A stretch of 64,000 bases of DNA from Hymenobacter sp. YIM 151500-1. GTDB taxonomy: Bacteria; Bacteroidota; Bacteroidia; Cytophagales; Hymenobacteraceae. Of this stretch, positions 26,821 to 35,171 are shown piece after piece. How positions within the stretch are numbered: position 1 is the first letter of the stretch; each line of letters opens with the position of its first letter. Below the pieces are notes generated by a model, which saw only the letters and a program-made list of their open reading frames with translations, was not told where the DNA came from and did no database searches. The DNA is taken from assembly GCF_025979885.1 (NCBI RefSeq), contig NZ_CP110139.1:3554001-3618000 (forward strand), read 5' to 3'. The position numbers and the translations under genes were made by a program.

Positions 26821-27678
26821 CTAGGCTACGTGGTTGTTTTCAGCGAGTTGGGCGTTGAGGCGGGCCGTGTTGTTGCGGCCTACTACGCGGGCAATGGTAA
26901 TGCTTAGCTCGTAGAGCAGAATGACGGGGATGGTGACGATAATCTGGGCCGTTACGTCGGGCGGGGTGATGATGGCGGCCAGAATCAGAATGACTACAAT
27001 GGCGTGCTTACGGTACACGCGCATGATTTCGGGCGTCACCAGGCCGGCTTTGGCCAGAAAGAACACAATCATGGGCAGCTCAAACACCAGCGCGCACGAC
27101 AACGACATGGTAGTCAGCGTGCTGATATAGCTCTGCAAGTCAATCTGATTTTCGATGGTGGGGTCGAGCTGGTAGGAAGCCAGAAAGTTGATGCTCAGGG
27201 GCGCGGCAATGAAATAGCCGAACAGCAGGCCCAGCACAAACAGCACCGACACGAAGAACACCGCCCCGCGCGAGTTGGCCCGCTCGTGCGGGTACAGCCC
27301 CGGCTTAATAAAGCGCCAGATTTCCCAGAACGTGTACGGAAACGCCAAGGACAGTCCCACCACAAACGAGGTGCTGATGTGCATGGTCAGCTGCCCGCTC
27401 ATCTGCCGGTTTTGCAGGTCGAAGGTGGGGCGGTCCATGCGCAGGCCCGGCGCCCCCAGCCACTCGCCCACCTGGTTGAACATGCGGTAGGTCCAGAAAT
27501 CAGCCCGCGACGGACCCAGAATCAGGTCGTGAAACAGGAAATCCTTGGCCAGAAACGCGGCCAAGGTAAAAACGACCACCGCAATAGCGGCCCGGATGAT
27601 GTGCCAGCGCAACACCTCCAGGTGGTCGATAAACGACATTTCCTGCTGGTCGCCCAGCGAAGGTTGAGGGGTGTTCAA
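26821..27678 (-). CDS. tatC: Twin-arginine translocase subunit TatC
   Basis: The Tat receptor subunit, integral inner membrane, six helices. Conserved: MSFIDHLEVLRWHIIRA (N-terminal cytoplasmic Glu), LSLAFPYTFWEIWRFIKPGLYPHER (loop 2 and helix 3), and FGYFIAAPLSINFL. The start is set at TTG 27678 (LNTPQPSLGDQQEMSF), because ATG 27780 would translate a family D repeat and ATG 27639 would shorten the usual N-terminus. The stop codon abuts the tandem array. It could serve the Tat-signal hydrolase at 7784. Confidence 0.92.
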   Translation of the reverse strand: MNTPQPSLGDQQEMSFIDHLEVLRWHIIRAAIAVVVFTLAAFLAKDFLFHDLILGPSRADFWTYRMFNQVGEWLGAPGLRMDRPTFDLQNRQMSGQLTMHISTSFVVGLSLAFPYTFWEIWRFIKPGLYPHERANSRGAVFFVSVLFVLGLLFGYFIAAPLSINFLASYQLDPTIENQIDLQSYISTLTTMSLSCALVFELPMIVFFLAKAGLVTPEIMRVYRKHAIVVILILAAIITPPDVTAQIIVTIPVILLYELSITIARVVGRNNTARLNAQLAENNHVA

Positions 27679-27681
27679 GGG

Positions 27682-27806
27682 AATGAGTGAATGGGTGAAT
27701 GAGCAAATGAGTGAATCAGCGGAGCGGAAGCATGAACGAAAACTAGTCTGGGCAGGATGTAGCCAGCCGATTTTATTCATTCATCCACTCATTCACTCAT
27801 CCACTC
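27682..27806. repeat. Family D repeat pair between glyA and tatC
   Basis: GAATGAGTGAATGGGTGAATG (27681-27716 region) and the inverse ATTCATTCATCCACTCATTC (27774-27808 region) flank about 60 bp. Same repeat type as 23154-23262. The left arm can be read as an extra N-terminus for TatC. Confidence 0.75.
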
Positions 27807-27808
27807 AT

Positions 27809-29101
27809 TTATGAAAACAGCGGGTATTGCTGCATCCAGTCGTTTACCTGGCCTCGCACGCGGGCCAGGCGGGCATCGTCGGCGTTATGGGTCAGGGCCT
27901 CGTCGATAAACTCCACGATGCGCACCATGTCGGCTTCCCGCAGGCCGCGCGTAGTCACGGCCGCCGAGCCGATGCGCATGCCGCTGGTCACGAAGGGCGA
28001 CTTGTCATCGAAGGGCACCATGTTTTTGTTGATAGTGATATCGGCTTTGACCAAGGTGTTTTCGGCCAGCTTGCCCGTGAGGCCTTTGCTGCGCAGGTCG
28101 ATGAGCATGAGGTGGTTGTCGGTGCCGCCCGAGATGATCTGGTAGCCGCGCGCCACGAAAGCCCCGGCCAGGGCCTGGGCGTTGCGAATCACCTGCTGCA
28201 CATACTCGGTGTAGGTGTCGGTTAGGGCTTCGCCGAAGGCCACAGCCTTGGCCCCAATCACGTGCTCCAGCGGCCCGCCCTGAGTGCCCGGAAACACAGC
28301 CGAGTCGAGCAGGCTGCTCATCATCCGGATTTCGCCTTTCGGCGTCTTCAGCCCGAAGGGATTCTCAAAGTCCTTGCCCATCAAGATCAGGCCGCCGCGC
28401 GGGCCCCGCAGGGTTTTGTGCGTGGTCGTCGTCACGATGTGGCAATGGTCGAACGGGTTGTTCAGCAGGCCTTTGGCAATGAGGCCGGAGGGGTGCGAGA
28501 TGTCGGCCAGCAGCAGGGCGCCCACCTCGTCGGCAGCTTCGCGCAGGGCCTGGTAGTTCCAGTCGCGCGAATAGGCCGAGGCCCCGCAGATGATGAGCTT
28601 GGGCTGCTCGCGGCGGGCCGTTTCTTTTACCTTGTCCCAGTCGATGAGGCCGGTTTCGGGCTCCACGCCGTAGAAGCTGGGCCGGTAGAGCTTGCCCGAG
28701 AAGTTGACCGGCGAGCCGTGCGTGAGGTGGCCGCCGTGGGCCAGGTCGAAGCCCAGAATTTTGTCGCCGGGCTGAAGCACGGCCAGCATCACGGCCGCGT
28801 TGGCCTGGGCGCCGGAGTGAGGCTGCACGTTTACCCATTCGGCCCCAAACAGCTCTTTGGCCCGGTCAATGGCCAGCTGCTCAATCTGGTCCACGATTTC
28901 GCAGCCCCCGTAGTAGCGCTTGCCGGGCAGGCCTTCGGCGTACTTGTTGGTGAGGATGGAGCCCTGGGCCCGCATCACCTGCTCCGACACGTAGTTCTCC
29001 GAAGCAATGAGTTCAATACCGTGGGTTTGCCGCTCCTTTTCCTTCTGAATAAGGTCAAAAACGGCGGTGTCTAGCGTCAGGGGTAGGGCTTGCGTTTCCA
29101 T
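27809..29101 (-). CDS. glyA: Serine hydroxymethyltransferase
   Basis: A 430-aa PLP enzyme converting Ser + THF to Gly + methylene-THF, a main source of one-carbon units. [19 protein letters not shown] and [18 protein letters not shown] are the conserved N-terminal blocks. The PLP-lysine region is [18 protein letters not shown], and [15 protein letters not shown] is the C-terminal signature. Length is normal. A TACCTTTG element lies 5 nt before the ATG. Confidence 0.96.
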   Translation of the reverse strand: METQALPLTLDTAVFDLIQKEKERQTHGIELIASENYVSEQVMRAQGSILTNKYAEGLPGKRYYGGCEIVDQIEQLAIDRAKELFGAEWVNVQPHSGAQANAAVMLAVLQPGDKILGFDLAHGGHLTHGSPVNFSGKLYRPSFYGVEPETGLIDWDKVKETARREQPKLIICGASAYSRDWNYQALREAADEVGALLLADISHPSGLIAKGLLNNPFDHCHIVTTTTHKTLRGPRGGLILMGKDFENPFGLKTPKGEIRMMSSLLDSAVFPGTQGGPLEHVIGAKAVAFGEALTDTYTEYVQQVIRNAQALAGAFVARGYQIISGGTDNHLMLIDLRSKGLTGKLAENTLVKADITINKNMVPFDDKSPFVTSGMRIGSAAVTTRGLREADMVRIVEFIDEALTHNADDARLARVRGQVNDWMQQYPLFS

Positions 29102-29106
29102 AGCTT

Positions 29107-29114
29107 CAAAGGTA
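29107..29114 (-). promoter_or_regulatory. -7 element of glyA (TACCTTTG)
   Basis: Minus-strand TACCTTTG ends 5 nt before the glyA ATG, consistent with a transcript starting at or near the start codon. Confidence 0.55.
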
Positions 29115-29121
29115 AGCGGAG

Positions 29122-29392
29122 TTAGGGACTTAGGGGCGTAGGGTCTTGGGGACTTTGTTGCCGTTCTGGCGTATTTTGTTGCCCTTTGTCTGGCGTACGG
29201 CGGCGGCTGAAGTAGCTTCTCACGTCGGCACGAGTCGTTCGGGCGGCTTAGCCCGCCGAGGACGCAGAAGTTTGCGCAGAAGGCGCGGAGCTGTGCTGCC
29301 GCTTACCATTCCATGGGCATCAGGCTCTTGGTTCCGCCTTCCTTCGGTTCGCAAGCTCAGGATGACAAACCAAGCCCCTAAGTCCCTAAATC
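29122..29392. repeat. Family B (TTAGGG-like) inverted pair, second site
   Basis: TTAGGGACTTAGGGGCGTAG (29122 onward) and the inverse AAGCCCCTAAGTCCCTAAAT (29372-29391) flank a gene-free 220-bp stretch upstream of the sigma-factor gene. No other feature was seen between them. Confidence 0.6.
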
Positions 29393-29406
29393 TCTATCTT
29401 GCTCAT

Positions 29407-29922
29407 ATGAATTCTCCGCAGCTTGCCGAGGTCCTGACCAACTTGCGCGTCGGTGACCAGTCGTTTCTGATAACGTTTTATGAGCAGAACCGCGACCTGT
29501 TTGCGCGGTGGGCACGGCGGCGGCACCGGCTGGAGGCAGCCCCGGCCTACGAGCTGCTGCGCACCGTGCTGCTGGAGTTCTACGACCAAGTAGCCGACGG
29601 GCGCCTGACCAAGCTGCCGCCCAACCTGCGGGCCTACGTGTATGGCATGGCCGACGAGCAAATGCGCGCCGACCGTACCACCGAGGTGCTGCCCGTGGCT
29701 GAGGCCGGCCGCCGCCAGCGCCTGCGGGGGCTGTTCAGCCAGCTCGGCGCCGACTGCCAGCAGGTGCTGATGTACTTCTACTTCCGGGGGTACAACTTCG
29801 AGAAGGTGGCCGGCAAGATGGGCTTTGCCAATGCCAACGTGGCGCGCATGCAAAAGTCAGGCTGCCTGCGCAAACTCTACGAGCTACAGTGGCGCACCGA
29901 GTCCGGCGAGGCCCTCCAGTAG
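29407..29922 (+). CDS. RNA polymerase sigma factor (ECF-like)
   Basis: 171 aa from ATG 29407 (MNSPQLAEVLTNLRVG). A region 2-like N-terminal part has FLITFYEQNRDLFARWARRR, and a region 4-like helix-turn-helix lies at CQQVLMYFYFRGYNFEKVAGKMGFANANVARMQ. Short two-domain ECF architecture. The gene 107 bp downstream encodes a membrane protein with a small N-terminal cytoplasmic domain, probably its anti-sigma partner. Confidence 0.78.
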   Translation: MNSPQLAEVLTNLRVGDQSFLITFYEQNRDLFARWARRRHRLEAAPAYELLRTVLLEFYDQVADGRLTKLPPNLRAYVYGMADEQMRADRTTEVLPVAEAGRRQRLRGLFSQLGADCQQVLMYFYFRGYNFEKVAGKMGFANANVARMQKSGCLRKLYELQWRTESGEALQ

Positions 29923-30028
29923 CGGCCGGCTGCGCGCTTCTGCGTAGCTTAGCTGCCCGGTTTCTTGTTTCACGGCCTCCGGCGGCTCCGTGCCTCCCCC
30001 ACGCCTTCTTTTATTCCCTTGGTTCAGC

Positions 30029-30835
30029 ATGACGCCGCTGCCCGCTTTCGACCTGCGCCCCTACCTGGAAGAGCTGGAACGCTTTGCCGACGGCCAGATG
30101 ACGGCTGCCGAGCAGACGGCATTTGAGCAGCGCATGGAGCAGGACGCCCAGCTGCGCCGGGCCTACGAAGCCTTTGCCCAGCTCATGGCCGACCTGCGCT
30201 GGGTGGCCGGGCACGAAACCCTGCGCCAGCGCCTCGAATCCGTCGACCTGCACCTCGACCAGCGGCAGGCTGCCCTCACCCGCATCAAGCGGCGCCAGCG
30301 CCAAACCCAGCGGCGCTGGGGGCTGCTGGTGGCACTGGGGGCCCTGGCCGTGCTGGCCCTGTGGCTGGTGCTGCGCCCCGCCACCACCACCCCGGATGGC
30401 GCCTGGAGCCGCTACTACGTGCCCGATGCCGGCCTGCCCGCCGCGGCCGTGCAAGAGTCGCGGCGGCCGTTGCTGGCCGAGGCCATGCGCCACTACCGCG
30501 AGGGGCACTACGCCCCGGCCCTGCACGCCCTGCGCCGGGTGCCCACCAGCAACTTGGGCCAGGACACGCTGCTCTACTACAGCGGCATCTTCCTGCTCAG
30601 CCAAGACGATAAAGAGCAAACCCAGGCCGCGCAGCCCCTGCTGCGGCGCGTGGCTACGCAGCCCGAATCGGAGCTGGCCCGCAAGGCCCGCTACCACCTA
30701 GGCATGGCCTACTGGCGCAATCAGCAGCTGACGGCGGCCCGCAACACCCTCCGGGCCGTAGCCGCCGATGCCCGCAACCCCTACCAGCAGGCCGCCCAGG
30801 AGCTGCTGCGCTCCGGCGCCCTACCCCGAGACTAA
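30029..30835 (+). CDS. Probable anti-sigma membrane protein with TPR-like C-terminus
   Basis: 268 aa from ATG 30029. The N-terminal ~90 residues (LEELERFADGQMTAAEQTAFEQ) resemble anti-sigma (zinc-finger-less) domains. One transmembrane helix (WGLLVALGALAVLALWLVL, near residue 105) follows a basic stop-transfer. The periplasmic C-terminus has TPR/Sel1-like helical pairs (MRHYREGHYAPALHALRRV and KARYHLGMAYWRNQQLTAARNTLR). Co-directional with the sigma factor, suggesting envelope-stress sensing. Confidence 0.65.
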   Translation: MTPLPAFDLRPYLEELERFADGQMTAAEQTAFEQRMEQDAQLRRAYEAFAQLMADLRWVAGHETLRQRLESVDLHLDQRQAALTRIKRRQRQTQRRWGLLVALGALAVLALWLVLRPATTTPDGAWSRYYVPDAGLPAAAVQESRRPLLAEAMRHYREGHYAPALHALRRVPTSNLGQDTLLYYSGIFLLSQDDKEQTQAAQPLLRRVATQPESELARKARYHLGMAYWRNQQLTAARNTLRAVAADARNPYQQAAQELLRSGALPRD

Positions 30836-30899
30836 GCCGCCGCGCCTGGGGCTTTTCTTCCGCGTCTTCGGCCGAAAAACCAGCATTGAATGACTATGG

Positions 30900-31601
30900 C
30901 TACCCCCGCTTCGCAATGTAGTAGTCGGGCTCGATGTTGGGCTGCAAGGTAAGCTCCAGCGTGTCGAGGTTGAGGGCCGCCAGGTGGCGCAGCTCGGGGT
31001 TGTGGCGGTACACGCAGCCTGTGTCGAGGCAAATGGCGCCGGCTGGCTCGTCTACTTGCTTCTGCACCTCGGTGGTGAGCGTGGGTACGTGGCCGTGCAG
31101 CAGGCGCCGCCCGCCCAGGCGGGAGGCGTCTAGCACAAACTCCTTGATGTTGAGCATGGTATTCCAGTCGCGGCGCATCTGCTCGGGCGGCAGCCGGAAG
31201 TTGAAGCCCGCGTGCACCAGCACGAAGCCCGGCACTTCCAGCTGGTAGGGCAGCTCCTCCAGCCAGCACAGATACGAGTCGGGAATGTCGGCGGCCTGTT
31301 GCACCCCGAAGCTTTGCAGGGTCACGTGCCGGTCGGCATCGGGGGCCCAGGTGAGGGCCAGGCGGCCGCAGGCGGCATCGAGCAGCTCCTGGTCGTGGTT
31401 GCCGCGCAGGCACACCACCGGGTAGCCGTCGGCCTGGAGCTGCCTGAGGTAGTCGAGCACGCCGCGGCTGTTGGGGCCCTTGTTCACGTAGTCGCCCAGC
31501 ACGTACAGCTCGTCGTCGCGCGTGAGCTTCAGCTTGTCTTCTACCAGCCGCTGAAACGAAAGCAGGCAGCCGTGCAGGTCGGAGGTGGCGTAGCGGGCCA
31601 T
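30900..31601 (-). CDS. Metallophosphatase (PPP/ApaH-like)
   Basis: 233 aa from ATG 31601 (MARYATSDLHGCLLSFQRL). The metal ligands are read as SDLHG (GDxHG type), LGDYVNKGPNS (GDxxDRG type with Asn in place of Asp-Arg), GNHD, and C-terminal HAGF and LHGH. Serine/threonine-phosphatase or diadenosine-tetraphosphatase branch; substrate unknown. A longer frame exists upstream but runs through the terminator and the next gene. Confidence 0.85.
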   Translation of the reverse strand: MARYATSDLHGCLLSFQRLVEDKLKLTRDDELYVLGDYVNKGPNSRGVLDYLRQLQADGYPVVCLRGNHDQELLDAACGRLALTWAPDADRHVTLQSFGVQQAADIPDSYLCWLEELPYQLEVPGFVLVHAGFNFRLPPEQMRRDWNTMLNIKEFVLDASRLGGRRLLHGHVPTLTTEVQKQVDEPAGAICLDTGCVYRHNPELRHLAALNLDTLELTLQPNIEPDYYIAKRG

Positions 31602-31639
31602 GATGGGCAAGAGACGTAAGGGGGTGGGGAAATGGCTGC

Positions 31640-31680
31640 CACAAAAAAGCATCTGCCGCTGCGGCAGATGCTTTTTTGTG
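31640..31680. terminator. Bidirectional intrinsic terminator
   Basis: A 20-bp perfect stem (CACAAAAAAGCATCTGCCGC, 31640-31659, with its complement at 31661-31680) has A- and T-runs at its base. It lies between the small-protein gene and the phosphatase gene. Confidence 0.85.
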
Positions 31681-31698
31681 GTTGGGTAATCAAAACGG

Positions 31699-31914
31699 CT
31701 AGCTGTACGCCGGCTTATCCAGGTCGGGCTTTTCCAGGTTGCGGTTGGGGTGACGCAGGCCCGCATCCAAGGCTTCCTGTTCCAGCCGGTCTTCGGTGGC
31801 CGGGTCAAGGTTGTTGACAGGCAGGTTGCCGGCCCCTTTCGGCTGCTCGGTTTGCGTGGGGCTGCCGTGATTTTCCTTGGACTGCTGGTTGGTGTTGTTG
31901 CTGTGGTCAGGCAT
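31699..31914 (-). CDS. Small hydrophilic protein
   Basis: 71 aa from ATG 31914 (MPDHSNNTNQQSKENHG). Very Asn/Gln/Asp/Pro-rich, with no hydrophobic core and no signal. LNNLDPATEDRLEQEALDAG-type C-terminal half. It is downstream of and similar in style to the next acidic protein; possibly a stress-type disordered protein, function not assigned. Confidence 0.5.
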   Translation of the reverse strand: MPDHSNNTNQQSKENHGSPTQTEQPKGAGNLPVNNLDPATEDRLEQEALDAGLRHPNRNLEKPDLDKPAYS

Positions 31915-31963
31915 GGCGGTAAGCTGTTTGTTTTCAGAGAAATACAAAAACACACCGACGCGG

Positions 31964-32464
31964 CTACTGGATAATAGCTGTGTCGGTGGCGTTAGGGTCG
32001 GTGAGGTCGGCGTTGGTGCCCTGGCGGGCCAGCTCGTCATTGTTAATGGCGCGGGGCTCCATCTGGTCCATACCCACGCGGGAGTCGGGGTCGAGCATTT
32101 CGTCCTGGTTGGGGCGCTGGTCGTCGGCGTCCAGCTCGTCCACGGGGCGGCGGGGCTGGAGGTCGGCGTCCCGGTCGGCGGGCAGGTCCTGGTTGGGCCG
32201 GTCCTCGCGGCCTTCCTCATTGCTGCGCAGGTTGTCGGCGGGGCGGCTGTTTTTATCGGCGTCTTCGTTTACCGACACGGCCGTAATGCCCGACTCACTG
32301 TCGGTGCCGTAGCCTTCCTTACCGTCGCGGTTGCCGAAGCCCCCGCGGGCGGCTTCGTTTTTGGGTGGGTCGGCGCCGGGAATGATGTGGCCGGCGGCCA
32401 GCTCCTGCTCAGTGGTATCTTCTTCTAGCACGCGCACGGGGCGGTTGTGAGGGTCAGTGGCCAT
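31964..32464 (-). CDS. Acidic disordered hypothetical protein
   Basis: 166 aa from ATG 32464 (MATDPHNRPVRVLEEDTTEQ). Strongly hydrophilic (Asp, Asn, Arg, Pro), with repeated short RP-x-D/NQDxxxD motifs in the second half. No domain recognised. Pairs with the small hydrophilic gene 49 bp downstream. Confidence 0.55.
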   Translation of the reverse strand: MATDPHNRPVRVLEEDTTEQELAAGHIIPGADPPKNEAARGGFGNRDGKEGYGTDSESGITAVSVNEDADKNSRPADNLRSNEEGREDRPNQDLPADRDADLQPRRPVDELDADDQRPNQDEMLDPDSRVGMDQMEPRAINNDELARQGTNADLTDPNATDTAIIQ

Positions 32465-32621
32465 GGGAGTTTCAAGTGTGGTCCGTGAACTAGGATTCAC
32501 CTGAGTGTACTGCGGTTTGCAGGTTTGGGTTTAGGTTTGATGCAGGAACTGACTGGTCGTTAGCCTTTCCCGACCGGCCTTGTTTCGTTCCTTAACTGCT
32601 CCTCATTCACCCTCACTCGCT

Positions 32622-32879
32622 ATGTGGACCGAACACGACAACGCCCTGAACTGCCGCCTGCGCTTCCCCGACTTCAAAACCGCTTTTGCCTTCATGACGG
32701 CCGTGGCCGAAGCTGCCGAGGCCCAGGACCACCACCCGTGGTGGGCTAACGAGTACAACACCGTCGAGTTTCGCCTGCGCACCCACGACGCTGGCAACAC
32801 CGTCACCCGCCGCAACTATCGGCTAGCCGACACCATCAGTCAGCTAGCGGCGCAGTTTGGCGGCGAAACGGTAGCGTAA
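32622..32879 (+). CDS. phhB: 4a-hydroxytetrahydrobiopterin dehydratase
   Basis: 85 aa from ATG 32622. Pterin-4a-carbinolamine dehydratase regenerates (with a reductase) tetrahydrobiopterin after aromatic amino-acid hydroxylation. The family core HHPWWANEYNTVEFRLRTHD holds the catalytic HH pair. Small, soluble, typical length. Confidence 0.82.
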   Translation: MWTEHDNALNCRLRFPDFKTAFAFMTAVAEAAEAQDHHPWWANEYNTVEFRLRTHDAGNTVTRRNYRLADTISQLAAQFGGETVA

Positions 32880-32884
32880 GCGCG

Positions 32885-33691
32885 TTATTTAGGCGCTGAG
32901 CGAGCGGCAAACGTTTTGAGCCGGATTGGCACACCCAGCGTGGCGCTCAGCCCTGAGCCGCGCACGTGCAGCGTGGTGCTGCCCCGCTGCGAGTTGTAGC
33001 GGTACTCTACCGGCACCAGCAACATATCCGTCAGGCCCTGGGTGTAGTACAGGCTCAGGTTCAGCCGCTCCTTGCCAAGGCGGTAGAAGCGCGCCGTGAC
33101 GCCGGCCGTGATAAACGTGCCGAAGCGGCGGCGTTTGATGATGGTTTCCTGGAAATCAATGGTATCGTAAAAAAGACCTCCACTGCTCAGGCTACTGCAA
33201 TCAAAGCAATTTCGGTTGTTCCAGTTTAAACCAGTGCCTAAAACCGCGTCCAGCCGAAAGCTGGCCAGGTATGTGTGACGGACGGTATCTATTTCCTTGA
33301 TATTGTACTCGCCTATTTTTCGGCTGAGCAGTACAGGGAATTGGTGTAGATAAACGCCAGTGCCGCTGCCCCGCCATTCACCATGAAATGGATTTACGGT
33401 GTATTGCTGCGGCATTTGCAGGCTATATGCCCAGCCTAACGTGCTACCGCTGTATCCAGTAGCAATGCCCCATTTCTCCCGTACTTGCAGGCGTAGCATA
33501 ATTACGCCTTGCTCGTCAAATCCAAGCTTACTGTGCGCTTTAAACGGCTGCTTGCCCTTGCCAAAGTGTGCGCCCTCGGCAAAGGTATAGTTGGCTCCGA
33601 GTTTTAGGTCCAGATACAGCTTGCTTTGGCTATAACTAATCTTAGGAAATAAAAGCAACCAAGCAGAACAAAGGAAAAAAAGACTTTTCAT
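32885..33691 (-). CDS. Exported protein, probable outer-membrane barrel
   Basis: 268 aa with a signal peptide (FFLCSAWLLLFPKISYSQ) followed by alternating beta-type sequence (LYLDLKLGANYTF, GVIMLRLQVREKWGIATGYSG, ERLNLSLYYTQGLTDML, TLHVRGSGLSATLGVPIRL). Looks like a Bacteroidota outer-membrane beta-barrel. Family not recognised. Lower GC than its neighbours. Confidence 0.6.
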   Translation of the reverse strand: MKSLFFLCSAWLLLFPKISYSQSKLYLDLKLGANYTFAEGAHFGKGKQPFKAHSKLGFDEQGVIMLRLQVREKWGIATGYSGSTLGWAYSLQMPQQYTVNPFHGEWRGSGTGVYLHQFPVLLSRKIGEYNIKEIDTVRHTYLASFRLDAVLGTGLNWNNRNCFDCSSLSSGGLFYDTIDFQETIIKRRRFGTFITAGVTARFYRLGKERLNLSLYYTQGLTDMLLVPVEYRYNSQRGSTTLHVRGSGLSATLGVPIRLKTFAARSAPK

Positions 33692-33708
33692 TTCCTATTA
33701 GATTTAAG

Positions 33709-33746
33709 AACAGCACCCACCAACTATTTGGTGGGTGCTGTTTTTG
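33709..33746 (-). terminator. Intrinsic terminator after the lipoprotein gene
   Basis: AACAGCACCCACCAA pairs with TTGGTGGGTGCTGTT and is flanked by T-rich sequence on the plus side. The right edge touches the lipoprotein stop region. Confidence 0.7.
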
Positions 33747-34922
33747 TTACCATTCATCTTGAATGGAGAATACGCGAGTGATAAATTGACCAACTCTGAA
33801 TTTAACGTCTGCTTTATATCGCTTGACTCCTTTCATGGAGTTAAAATAACGATGTGTAACTGTATTATGATCACCAGTATGGTTTCCTAGATAAGGAGCA
33901 TTAAAATTATCATATGAATTTTGGTCTGATTCTACATATGTTTCACAAAGAGGTTGCCAATAGGTGCCAGGATTAGGCTGAATGTACATAGTAGCTGGAG
34001 AACCAACCCATGCTCCATACCACGTCTTTTTCTGGTGGTGTGCCTTGGCCACAATAGAATGATAGATGCCGAGCGGTTGATACACTATTTTACAGTCTAA
34101 ACGTCTGTTATCGGCATAATATTGGTTAGCTTTATCATGCTTTCTATCTGCGCCAGGCCCACACCCTATCCCCGAACCAATTCTAATTCTACCCGGCCTG
34201 AATTCAGAGAAACTAGAGCCTGAATCTCCTCCATCCAATAATCCTAACACGTCTTCAGTCAAGTCGAAGTAGCGTATTGAGCTGGCACTTTCATCCGTAG
34301 GCTGGGCACTTACAAACTGATCATATTCGCTAGCCTGTGAGGAAGGAATGTAAGATACAATATTGTTAGCGAGGTCGATGCGGAAGATTTTACCTCCAAT
34401 CTCAACCGTTCCTTCTGGTGAAAGCATAGCAGCGAAATAATCATCTTCAATGATGAGGCCTTCGTCCCAAGGTTCTTCATACGGCTCGAAATAAGGTGGC
34501 GTAGGATTACCATCATCTTCTTCCGGAAGTAGGGCCTGGGCGCCTACTGCGCTGGCTTGGTCAGCTACTCCTGCTGCTCTTCTTTCTCGTGCCTCTCTTT
34601 CCTGACGCTTTTTAGCGTAGTGGGCACGCAGAGAGTGAAAGCCTGTTTTCTTCTCCCACTTTTCTAAGTGCTCGGCGGTGCCTTCATTCGCGGCCAGCTT
34701 ATCAAGCTCTTTAGCCTCAGCTAAAAAGTCTGCCTGGTTGGTGAAGGAGAGGTACCGGCCTTTGTTTTTAAACTCCCGTGAGCCTTTGGCATCCGCGGTA
34801 GCTGAAGAGGCGGCTGGAGTTGGAGAGGTTTCTACCTCTTTTTGGCAAGCTGTGCTGACTAAGAGCAAGCCACTAGTGATGAGCATGGCGAAGCGCCGTG
34901 CTGGTAAATAGTTGGTGAACAT
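33747..34922 (-). CDS. Lipoprotein of unknown family
   Basis: 391 aa from ATG 34922 (MFTNYLPARRFAML). The lipobox is LLLVSTACQ. A charged coiled-coil-prone segment (KKTGFHSLRAHYAKKRQEREAREAR type) follows near residue 100, then an acidic linker, and a C-terminal domain with many aromatic and His residues (HDKANQYYADN, HHQKKTWYGAW, GNHTGDHNTVTHRY). No family recognised. GC is clearly lower than the flanks, suggesting transfer. Confidence 0.6.
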   Translation of the reverse strand: MFTNYLPARRFAMLITSGLLLVSTACQKEVETSPTPAASSATADAKGSREFKNKGRYLSFTNQADFLAEAKELDKLAANEGTAEHLEKWEKKTGFHSLRAHYAKKRQEREARERRAAGVADQASAVGAQALLPEEDDGNPTPPYFEPYEEPWDEGLIIEDDYFAAMLSPEGTVEIGGKIFRIDLANNIVSYIPSSQASEYDQFVSAQPTDESASSIRYFDLTEDVLGLLDGGDSGSSFSEFRPGRIRIGSGIGCGPGADRKHDKANQYYADNRRLDCKIVYQPLGIYHSIVAKAHHQKKTWYGAWVGSPATMYIQPNPGTYWQPLCETYVESDQNSYDNFNAPYLGNHTGDHNTVTHRYFNSMKGVKRYKADVKFRVGQFITRVFSIQDEW

Positions 34923-35159
34923 AAGTTGTGATGAAAAATGATGAATGGAACACAAGTACTCTTCGCCGCATAGGCTGCTGTTAACCAGAGGATATCAGCT
35001 TGTCGATACGACGCAAAAAACAATAGGTGCGCGGGGTGCGGGGCCTCGCTGGGGATAGGGCGGTGTAATAGCTCAAATCCACAAGGATATTTTAATAATT
35101 AAGTACAAAAGAAAAATATTGCTATTCGCTTCACCTAGGCATAACCAGCCGACACAAAG

Positions 35160-35167
35160 TACCTTTG
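35160..35167 (+). promoter_or_regulatory. -7 element of rsmI (TACCTTTG)
   Basis: TACCTTTG 4 nt before the rsmI ATG at 35172; implies a leaderless or near-leaderless mRNA. Confidence 0.5.
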
Positions 35168-35171
35168 CCCT

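Noticed and set aside
26231..26824. 197-aa HIH-repeat ORF and 183-aa MNM-repeat ORF
   Set aside because: They are frames through the 9-bp tandem array; a unit divisible by 3 without stops stays open automatically.
31602..31955. N-terminal extension of the metallophosphatase
   Set aside because: It crosses a strong terminator and the small hydrophilic gene in another frame.
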